Assembly (NCBI GenBank): GCA_028751875.1
Contig: CM054153.1
Span: 14,137,073 to 14,201,072, forward strand
Direction: 5' to 3'
From: Rapana venosa
Lineage: Eukaryota; Mollusca; Gastropoda; Neogastropoda; Muricidae
DNA: 64,000 nucleotides
Of this stretch, positions 55,906 to 64,000 are shown piece by piece (positions within the stretch are counted from its first letter, which is position 1; each line of letters begins with the position of its first letter). The notes beneath the pieces were generated by a model. That model was not told the origin of the DNA. It made no database searches and saw nothing but the letters and a program-made list of their open reading frames with translations. Position numbers and translations under genes: made by a program.

Positions 55906-56924
55906 CTGAAAGATTGAAAAATGGAATTTTTTAGTCGGTGGAAGTTATGTTGTATTTCTAGTGCAGGTCTTGATCATGTAGAATAAAAACATACGCTAGT
56001 TTGAGTAGAATGAAGTTGCACGTTTTAAGATTTGGTTCATCTGAAACCAGTGTGATGGTTTGGTATGGTGCCTTCTTTTTGTCTCTTTTTTTCTTTGATT
56101 GTCATTGTAACTTATTCAAGCATTGAAATACATGTTGGTGTATATTTTTACTTAGTTCTTGACATGTTGGCAGTTTTGTTGCACTGTATTGTTTGTATCC
56201 TTTGGTTTTTTGTAGCATATCTGTTACTGTTGTCTTGATTACCAAACTTTTGGTCCATGTAGATTGTATTTTTAATGTATTAGGTTTGGTTGTTCTTCAT
56301 TTTTGTGTGTTCTAAAATGAGCTCTGATGACCCTGTTGTTCTAAATTGACTTTGTTTAAATTGTGTTCTGAAAATGACCCCTGATGATCCTGTTTTTGAA
56401 TTCTCCAATCATGATCTGATAAAGGGGAGAGAAATCTTTCAGACTTTATGATCTGATGGGTGAGCATGCTGTAGCTTTGGTTGACATTTGGTCTGGATCT
56501 GGTTTTTAAGGCTGGGGAATATTTCTTTTAAAGAATCATGAACCTTACATGTTTTAGTTCCATTCATAAGTCAATTGCAATCATAGTAAGCTGGTGGGGT
56601 ACAAATGCTGTACACCAGCTTGTTTAATATTTATCATACAGATTTATGGTGGCATGAATTATGACATATTGTTATTTTGGAGGTAGAAATGTTTATCAGA
56701 GTTACTAATCAGCATTTTGATTTGTTATTGATTTATTAAACTACACCATTCCATCATAATAACCTGAAAAAAGTAACATTTGATAGAAGTCATAAAAAGG
56801 AACACAATATTCAAAATGTCTATTTGCTCAATTTGTATTGTCACTCCACATCTTTCTTATTCCTTACCTGGACAGGAATGAACCTCCCAGGGTTCAGTCT
56901 GGCCAATATTTATTAATTATACCA
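55906..56924. other. T-rich noncoding stretch
   Basis: A GTTCTAAAATGAGCTCTGATGACCC-type phrase is duplicated (56,309 and 56,364). No coding signal. Confidence 0.5.
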
Positions 56925-57330
56925 CTTTAAGTCACAAGATTTCTCTGCATGAAATTTGGGCTGCTCTCCCCAGGGAGAGCATGTTTCCACAAGAGCAGCA
57001 CCACCCTTTTTTTGGTTTTTGTTTTTGTCTGCAGGTGTATTTGTTTCCCTATCAGAGTGGCTTTTTTCTAAGAATTTTGCCAGGACAAGTCTCTTGTTGC
57101 TGTGGGTTCTTTTATGTGTGCTGAATAATTTTGTTTAACACATGGGACCTTGTTTTTTTTGTCTCATCCAAAAGACTAGTGCCCTGACCACCACTTGTGG
57201 TCTAATGGAAGAGGGAAAAGTTTCGGGCCCAAATGGGAATCGAACCACTGCACACTTCTGACCCGGACTTTTCGCATTCTAGACAGGACGTTAATTCTAG
57301 ACCACCAATCCACATTGCCTGAAAAATTTA
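56925..57330 (-). mobile_element. tRNA-derived SINE family F, near full length
   Basis: On the - strand a head with TGGTGGTCTAGAATTAACGT and B box GTGGTTCGATTCCCATTTGG runs to the tail CTCTCCCTGGGGAGAGCAGC and CAAATTTCATGC. Best copy of the family. Confidence 0.8.
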
Positions 57331-58454
57331 GTGCAGTACAGAAAAGACTCCTTGTGGGGTTACGAGAGCAGTCAAGTCACACATTTAACCTGGTTGAAAT
57401 ACTGACAAAATGTACATTCATTAATGGGAAAAAATATATGTGAGCGCTGATTAGACATGTTGAGAAAGTGCTGTGGTTTGAGCACGCTATCATACATAAT
57501 GAGATTATTTTCTTTGGGATGGTTTTACATGATCTTTCATGCCTCTTTTTTTTTTCTTTAAAAAAATAATTCTTGTACATCATTTATCAGTAAATGCTTT
57601 CATGTAGATGTTAGTATGCATATGCCAAGTTTTTAGCGTGATATGTCATTCATGTACTTTACAGTAATGAATCTATAATTGTAGTTATGACTGACAACCA
57701 AACTTTTTATTTGCAGATTGCTTTTAATAGATTTCTTGTTTTGATCATATACCTTACTGTAGCATGTTCAAAACTTCAGCTTTGACTTTTCTTCTGCATT
57801 CGCCAGGTGGATAGCTCCTCAGTCTCTGTGATGAAGGCAGCAGTATCCGGCAGGCCTTGTTAGTCACCCTAGAACTTCTTGCTCACTTAGTGAGGGGGGG
57901 GGGGGGGGGGGTGGAGGTAGGGCCAGATCCTTTTCAGTGTGCCTCATGTAGCAGGCAGGACTGCAGCACATGTTCTGTTGTGTGACTGCCAGTCTTGCAA
58001 GGGTAATAGTTTTGACTGACGACCACATTTTTTAAAATACCCATAGATTGCATAGAATGTTTGCTCACTTGTTTGCGTTTTTGTTGTTGGTTTTTTTCGG
58101 TCCTCAGAAGTGTGGTCTTATGATCCTGTTTTTGTGTTCTTGTAATGTGTTGGGATGATCTGACCGAGGCGATAAAAACCTCTGATGAAAAAAGTGCATG
58201 CATTGTTTTAGTGGGTGATCATTCCACTGTAGCTTATGGTGATATTTTCTCCATGGCTGATTTTTAAGGTTGAGGGTCTTTTTGTCACAGAGTTCATGTG
58301 CCTTTAATATGCAAAGTTTCTCATGTTCCAAGGTTTGTGAAATAAAATGATAAATGTTTGTATGTGTTTGTTTTGGCCAGCATGTGTACATAGTTACATG
58401 CAAGCATGTATACTTTATATGCACATGATGTATGTATGCACACATCCACAACTT
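57331..58454. other. Noncoding, nothing assigned
   Basis: AT-rich, with a G run at about 57,894-57,911. No gene support. Confidence 0.5.
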
Positions 58455-58458
58455 CACA

Positions 58459-59030
58459 CACCTGGTCTTCTCCTGTGCTTGTAATTTTGAAGGAGGTCTG
58501 CCCGCTCGCCTCAGTCGACACATTTCGAGTTTAGAGCAGTTCATTTTATTGTACAGGTTGCATACTGGGTATATCTGTATTTCCATAACCCACTGAATGC
58601 TGACATGAATTTCGGGATCTTTAACATGTATATTTGATCTTCTGCATGTGTATATATACACAGAGAAATATATAACACCTTACGACTACCTCCCCACATG
58701 TGGCAACACAGCCACTGCTTTACACACACTGTCAATTTAAAAAAAAAAAAATTTAACAGCAGTAATTCCGTCATAAGTATTTGAAACTGTCTACCTTGTA
58801 CAGGTAAAATTGTGGGTTCAAATCTCATCTAAACCTAGACTTTTTCCTTATCTGCTTGACCATAGGAGGTCACCTGGATGCTAGACTTTTAGATGAGACA
58901 AAGAACCAAGGTCCCATGAGCAACCCTACTTTTAGGACATGTAACAGAAAACAAGAGGATAAAGAAAAAGTGGTCCCTGACAGATTCTTTTGAAAAACGG
59001 CCACTAAAATGTAGGAAAACAGAGTTTGAT
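58459..59030. repeat. Cluster of repeat fragments
   Basis: 58,459-58,565 matches 28,660-28,780. 58,555-58,690 is a family C 3' part (-). 58,850-59,005 is a family F internal part (+: GATGAGACAAAGAACCAAGG). Confidence 0.65.
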
Positions 59031-59179
59031 CCAACACAACCATCTATTAAAGCTTGTCAAAGGATGTCAATCTTAGCTGCTTCCCCTGCTTTACACTGCT
59101 CTGTGAAGATCTCCCACATTTTTGGGTCAGGAGGTTTTATTGCTTGTAAAGGGTTTTTTTTGGTTTTTTTGGTTTTTTT

Positions 59180-60150
59180 GTTCCTTGGCTACAGCTCCGA
59201 GGTTCACCAATGGTGGGGATTTGTGTACGCGACCGTTTTTGCCTACTATGAAGGTAGCCACATTCTGACTGCAGGGATGATTACTGGGTATGCTCATGTT
59301 TCTGTAACCCACCAAACACTGATATGAACATCGAGATTTTTAACATGCATATTTGATCTTCTGCTGGGAATTAAGTCAATGGCAGGTCTGCACTTGAAAT
59401 TGACCTTCTTCTTAGTCCTTATAGATCCTAGCGGAGTATAGGGCCTCAACAGCGTCCCTCCACCTTCTCCTGTCTCTGGCAAGGGTCTTGGCCTCTTCCC
59501 ATGTCAGGCTGGAGTCTCTCAGCTCACTATGCAGGCTTCTCATCCAGGTCTGTTTGGGGCGCCCTCTCTTCCTTTTCCCCTGCGGGTTCCACTCGAGCGC
59601 TTGTCTGTGATGTTGCAAGGCTCCCTTCCGTAGGGTGTGGCCAACCCAACGCCACTTTCGCCGCCTTACTTTGGGCATCCATAGGCTGTTGGTTCGCCCC
59701 CATCCACAGGTCGGTACTTGGCACTCTGTCGAACCATCTGAGATGAAGGATCTGCCGGAGACATCCGTTGATGAAGGTCTGGATCTTGGAGGAGCTGGTG
59801 TTGATGACCTGCCAAGTTTCTGACCCGTAGAGAAGCACAGACTTCATGTTGGAGTTGAAGATCCTGAGCTTGGTGGTTGTGGGGATCGCATTTGTTCTCC
59901 ATACGGGTTTCAAGATGGCAAATGCTTGGCGTGCTTTCTTTATTCTTGCCTTGATGTCTTCGTCTGTGCCTCCTATCTGGCTGATCTTACTGCCCAGGTA
60001 CACAAATTCACTGACATCCTCTGCTTTCCCAGAGATGGTGACAGGAGCCTCTTGCTGGTTGTTGGTACGCAGTTGACTTGAAGATTGTAAAAATCCCCAC
60101 CCTTCATTCACTAGATGCCACCGAGATTCAAACCCACAACTTGAGAAGAA
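59180..60150 (-). mobile_element. SINE family C copy split by a LINE insertion
   Basis: The two halves, 59180-59411 and 60078-60150, together match 15290-15560: GCAGGTCTGCACTTGAAATTGACC on one side, GATTGTAAAAATCCCCACCC and GAGATTCAAACCCACAACTT on the other. TTGACCT and TTGACTT at the junctions look like a short target duplication. Confidence 0.75.
59412..60077 (-). pseudogene. 5'-truncated RTE-like LINE fragment inserted in a SINE
   Basis: The - strand reads [26 protein letters not shown] and C-L-R-Q-I-L-H-L-R-W-F. After a frameshift near 59,670 it continues R-K-W-R-W-V-G-H-T-L-R-K, G-R-P-K-Q-T-W and W-R-D-A-V-E-A-L. This is the post-RT region of RTE-class retrotransposons. It ends with a (GAA)-like tail at 59,408-59,414. 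Confidence 0.88.
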
Positions 60151-60230
60151 TTGCTGTCACCCTCATCACGGACTGGTTTTAAAACTATTCTGCATAACTG
60201 ATTATTCATCTCTAGGTTATAAAACGTTTT

Positions 60231-60256
60231 AACCCCCCCCCCCCCCCCCCCCCCCA
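60231..60256. repeat. Poly-C run
   Basis: About 25 C bases. Confidence 0.9.
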
Positions 60257-60385
60257 ACAAAAACCATAATAAACACTCCAAAGCACAAAAACAAATAAAA
60301 TAAGAGCACTGCAGAATCGACATCCTGTGCCCATCCCAGTGTTTACAATATCACTTAGTTGCCAGAACAAAACCATCTTATATGC

Positions 60386-60625
60386 AAAATGTCAAAATGA
60401 AAAAAAAATGTTTGAAAGATTTGCTTAAAAAAAGCAGACCAGAATGGCAGAAAATAACAGATATGACTGAAAGGTCAGGAAAAAGACAGAAACAAAGAGA
60501 GTGATGAGAAAGGTGAAACTTCTAGCATAGAATTTCCAGAAGGTGGAGATGCTCTTCATACTGAAAAAGCCCCCAGAATCCCAACAGGAGGAGCCAGAGG
60601 AGGAATATCCAATAAAAGCTAACAT
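60386..60625. repeat. Dispersed repeat family H
   Basis: GAATTTCCAGAAGGTGGAGA and AAAAAGCCCCCAGAATCCCA match 31246-31505. Confidence 0.7.
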
Positions 60626-60808
60626 TAATTATGATATGGCTAAAGATATAACATAAAACAACCTGATTTTTCACAGCAAGCCAGGCTTGCAGAGGAAAAC
60701 TATAATCCTACCATCTTTGATAAAGTTCTACAAACCTTGTAACATGATTGCCATTCAGCTTGAGGCTACATGATTCCAGACAGAATGATAGAACAGTCAG
60801 GATTGTGC

Positions 60809-60844
<36 letters not shown>

Positions 60845-61255
60845 CTGCCTCCCTTGCTCGATCTTTAATTAGAGCCCCCAAGAAGGGCTCAGCACAATCT
60901 GCCACTGCATTTGGGCCTACATCAGATGAATAGGCAGACATCTGGGGCGCTAAAATGTTCCTTCCCACTTCCACCTCCTCTTTCCCAACTCCACTTATCT
61001 GCCCCTCCCCATCCCCTCCCTCTGCCTATCCCTTTCTCCCTCGTGTCTAGCTTCTATTCTCATTCTGCATCCCCGCCCCTCCCCCCCCCTTTGATATGAG
61101 GTAGGCTAAGGCAGGGCAGATATATTTCTCTATTTTGTGCTATTTTTATATTGGACGAAATGTCAGGCACTTTTTGAACAATTGTAAGAATAATAAGAAG
61201 AAGACCAAGACACTACCCTGCCCTCCTGTTCCTTGTGAAATAACCAAGTTTTTGC
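60626..61255. other. Noncoding with C/CT-rich patches
   Basis: A C run followed by CA at about 60,810-60,840, and a pyrimidine-rich block 60,955-61,090. It could be the promoter region of the candidate exon downstream; no motif is decisive. Confidence 0.4.
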
Positions 61256-61468
61256 GTGTTTCAACCTAAACATAAAAAACCCAGTTTAGTTTTTATTTTC
61301 CTTGGAAGGGAGAAAAATCTTCGAACTCTTTTGAGAAGAAGACTTGTTTCTAACGCGGAAGTGAAACCAGAACTGGATCTAGTTTCGCTAATACAAGAAC
61401 TGAGCATTTCTCAGAAAACTAATTCGGGAAACTATGAGACAGCAACCGGATCGTACTGAATAAATCAG
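61256..61468 (+). other. Possible noncoding or first exon of a downstream + strand gene
   Basis: Ordinary-complexity sequence in a repeat-poor patch, open for 67 codons (E-K-N-L-R-T-L-L-R-R-R-L-V) to a TGA at 61,457. It is followed by AAATCAG|GTAGGC. The next plausible exon is 61789-61883. No family was recognised. Confidence 0.22.
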
Positions 61469-61788
61469 GTAGGCTTGTGAACCAGTATTCTGTCTTAATG
61501 CTAGGCTTGATTTGATTATCAACGATATAGTTTTTCTTTGTTACTGGAGTTGTCATGTGTTGAAAGTCAAACAAACCAGAAAAGTGACAAAACCAAGTGG
61601 AGTAGGCTAAGACTAAAAGGTGGGATTTTCCATCAGCTTTATCAGGAATCGCCTGCTCCAAACATGGTTTCATTTGTATCCGTGTGCCACTATAACTTGA
61701 TATAACTAAAAGTTTAAGAATAAAAGATTATCATATATGGCTTGTTGAATGCAAACTTGTGGAAAGTGTTATTTTCATTTTATTTCAG

Positions 61789-61883
61789 TAACAAAATAAA
61801 CAAATAAATTAGGAAGAAATTTAAACACTTTTAATCATAGTGACAACCTGGACACATCGCCACCATCGACGTTGTGGATGAAG
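61789..61883 (+). other. Possible start-codon exon
   Basis: ATTTTATTTCAG precedes it. It ends GTGG-ATG-AAG|GTAAGTCAG, which would begin a protein M-K and splice on. Later exons would lie outside the window. Weak. Confidence 0.2.
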
Positions 61884-61989
61884 GTAAGTCAGTAAGATTA
61901 ATTTGACATAATTGCTGGTTGTGTCAAAAGGGAAAAAAAAAGAGAATTAAACGTGTAGAAGTCTAGTCAGGTCAGTCACTCCACATCAA

Positions 61990-62066
61990 GTCTCTGTGGC
62001 GCAATCGGTTAGGGCGTTCGGCTGTTATTGTTAACCGAAAGGTTGGTTCGAGCCCACCCAGGGACG
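61990..62066 (+). tRNA. tRNA-Asn(GTT)-like sequence, probably a pseudogene or SINE head
   Basis: The GTCTCTG/CAGGGAC acceptor stem pairs (one G-T). The D arm GGCGCAATCGGTTAGGGC is near canonical. The anticodon stem TTCGG/CCGAA pairs, but its loop has 13 bases instead of 7, with a duplicated TGTTA. Three bases are missing before the T loop, so the T stem no longer pairs. The B box GGTTCGAGCC is present. Directly after it comes a family F SINE tail, so it is more likely a SINE promoter than a working tRNA. Confidence 0.55.
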
Positions 62067-62170
62067 AAAATTTTTTAATCAGTGGCATTGCTCTTGTGGC
62101 AACTGGCTCTCCCTGGGAGTGCAGCCTGAATTTCACATGGAGAAATCTGCCATGACTTAAATTGGTATCT
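61990..62170 (+). mobile_element. SINE with tRNA-Asn-like head and family F tail
   Basis: After the tRNA-like part come GGCATTGCTCTTGTGGCAAC, CTCTCCCTGGGAGTGCAGCC, GAATTTCACATGGAG and GCCATGACTTAAA. These equal the last 95 bases of the copy at 43170-43560. The family F head and middle are absent. Confidence 0.65.
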
Positions 62171-62247
62171 ATAAAATTTGTAAAAAAACCCCAAGATTAG
62201 TACTAGCAGAGATGTGCAGTGCAAAATGTCACAAAATCAATGTATGT

Positions 62248-62540
62248 TGTAGTAGTAGTAGTATGTTCTTTCGAGCCAGAAGGCCCATAGAGCCGGAGCT
62301 TATCCGGTTTCTGTAGCGTTAAGCGAACTGATGGTTTTTCACCACCCCTGTGACAGGACGCTAGTCTGTCGCCAGATACTTCCCCAGCAGAGCTGGTACC
62401 CACTTGTACACCTGGGTGGAGTGAGGAAAATAGGAGTAAAGTGTCTTACCCAAGGACACAACACCGAGCCGAGCGGGGATCGAACCCGCGACCTCTGGAT
62501 CACGAGTTGCCCGCCTAAACCACTTGACCACGGTGCCTCC
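62248..62540 (-). mobile_element. Young SINE family A with target-site duplication and (TAC)n tail
   Basis: The reverse complement matches 33478-33762 and 46656-46948. The 3' end is followed by ACTACTACTACTA. AATGTATGT occurs at 62239-62247 and 62541-62549. Confidence 0.9.
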
Positions 62541-63048
62541 AATGTATGTGTAGAAATCAATAATATAATGTGTAGAAATCTAATCAGGTCAGTCAATAGA
62601 TACTCGAGATCTGTGCAGTACAAAGTGTGTATGTTTAAGGCCAGACATGAGACCACGCTGGGACATATATTAATGACGAAAACAACCACCATAATTTTGG
62701 TTTATAAGTACTTAGTATGTATTGACTTAATATAAACAGTCAAGATGTGTGTGCATCAAAATTATTAATTTTGACTAACCCCAGACTGGTGGCCTAAGCA
62801 AATGTTTTGTGAAGCAGGTTAATTGTGTCTTGTTTAGTTTTAGTCTTGAAGGTGTAGGAGTTACCAGTTTAGGAATGCTGCAAATGATTACTACTTTAAT
62901 AAAAGGCCTAGAAACTCGTGTATAACTTATAAGTCCTACAACTTTTTATGTCTTTGTTTTTGGCGGATTAGATTAGGACTGAAGTTGTAACATTTTCCAA
63001 AACCAGGGGAAGTAAATCTTTTGTAAGATTGAGACCCTACAAAGGTAA

Positions 63049-63335
63049 AAGGTAAAGGAGTCCCATAACCTATAAGGTCGTAGGGGAGAGAGGCGTCAGA
63101 GACCTCACTTCTCTAGGGCCAGCATATTGAGGGCGGCGCCCATCTCCTCTCCCTCGCTGCTTTGCCTTCCATGACCCTAAAGAGGGCAGGTACCCATTTA
63201 CAGCTGGGTGAACTGGGGGAACTGTACTGAAGCCAAGGTGCGCAAACGGTCACCCATCCAACTGGTAACCTTGCTCGACGCTGCTCAACTTGGCTGGGGG
63301 AAAGCAAGTGCTCTGACCACTGAGCTATCCCGTCC
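63049..63335 (-). mobile_element. tRNA/5S-hybrid SINE family B, complete, with 14-bp target-site duplication
   Basis: On the - strand GGGACGGGATAGCTCAGTGG opens the element. CAAGTTGAGCAGCGTCGAGC and AGTTGGATGGGTGACCG follow (5S-like), then GGGTACCTGCCCTCTTTAGG, ending in CTCCTTTACCTTTT. CCCTACAAAGGTAA flanks it at 63035-63048 and 63336-63349. Confidence 0.92.
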
Positions 63336-63349
63336 CCCTACAAAGGTAA

Positions 63350-64000
63350 CTGTGCTCAAGTCATCCTGCACTTTTTTCTTTACACTATCCCTGTGTTAAG
63401 GAAGAGAACCCCTCTTTCCCAGTACATGTGCACTGCAGGTTATCCATAGGGAAAAGGTTAAAACATTTTTGCTGCCAAGGAAATGAGAAGTAAGTCAGTT
63501 CTATTTGCTTTGGGTTTGTTCGTTTTTAAAAAAAACTGAAAACGGGTATTTACTTTAAAAAACATTCTGGTGACTTTGCTACTGGATAGACACACATGAA
63601 GGTATATATTTTCTAAATGAGAAATGTATAAAGAGTTTAATTTTACTTTTTTTTTTTTTTTTTGGGGGGGGGGGTGTGATTTTTCAAAGACCTGCATGTT
63701 TTGAAAAAAAAAATCTTCAGGATCTTTTTTATATATTTCAGGTTATTGGATATTAATTGACTTATGCCATTTGCCTAGTAATACAATATTATCAGGACTA
63801 ATGAACCGCGATTTTGCATATGAATTGCTCAACAAAAACTACATGATTAAATGTGATATACTAAAAAAATGACATTAAAAAAATATATTAGCCACTCCAC
63901 ACAGTCAATCAGCTTTACCCCAGGTTATCCAACAAACTTGCTTCAAAAAAAAAGTATCTCATTACATCAGGAGATTGTCAGTTATCAATGGATTATACAG
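63350..64000. other. AT-rich noncoding end of window
   Basis: T and G runs at about 63,648-63,674. No gene or repeat recognised. Confidence 0.5.

Noticed and set aside
1..64000. CRISPR array, prophage or bacterial operon
   Set aside because: Tandem repeats here lack unique spacers of uniform size, and the coding architecture is spliced and eukaryotic.

Overview
The window looks like nuclear DNA from a marine mollusc, most probably a gastropod. This is inferred from the intron-rich gene architecture, the very high density of CA/GT and CT/GA microsatellites, and the many short dispersed tRNA-derived repeats interspersed with broken non-LTR retrotransposons. No bacterial-style operons or ORFs are present. 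The species cannot be named from sequence alone.

The one gene supported by consistent splicing lies on the + strand at 28,488-50,693. Nine coding exons with GT/AG borders join in compatible phases, except at one damaged exon near 38.6-39.2 kb. They encode a protein of roughly 1,000 residues: a short acidic/serine N-terminus with a W-A-V-V LC3-interacting-type motif, a long low-complexity cytosolic-type segment, one membrane span, a coiled coil, and a basic luminal-type C-terminal region. This architecture and several local sequence matches point to CCPG1 (cell cycle progression 1), the ER-phagy receptor, or its relative PBXIP1. It is the most biologically interesting object here, because the LC3-binding and FIP200-binding-like motifs both appear to be kept in a mollusc.

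Layout: 1-10.2 kb is AT-rich, full of homopolymer runs, and holds only degraded repeats; it looks like poor consensus. 10.4-11.5 kb is an RTE-type LINE relic (-). 12-20 kb is mostly repeats, with one or two speculative first exons. 20.2-25.0 kb is a nearly complete but frameshifted CR1/jockey-like LINE (+) with tandem repeats at its 5' end, a PHD finger, an endonuclease and a reverse transcriptase. 25-28.4 kb is microsatellites, a SINE and a LINE tail. 28.5-50.7 kb is the CCPG1-like gene, whose introns carry two young LINE copies in opposite orientation, several SINEs and minisatellites. 50.7-61 kb is 3' flank with a 1.6-kb TIR element, SINEs and a nested RTE LINE. 61.2-61.9 kb may hold the first exons of another + strand gene. 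62-63.4 kb has a tRNA-Asn-like sequence and two intact SINEs with target-site duplications.

At least seven dispersed repeat families recur. Six repeat insertions have recognisable flanking duplications, which gives good evidence of retrotransposition.
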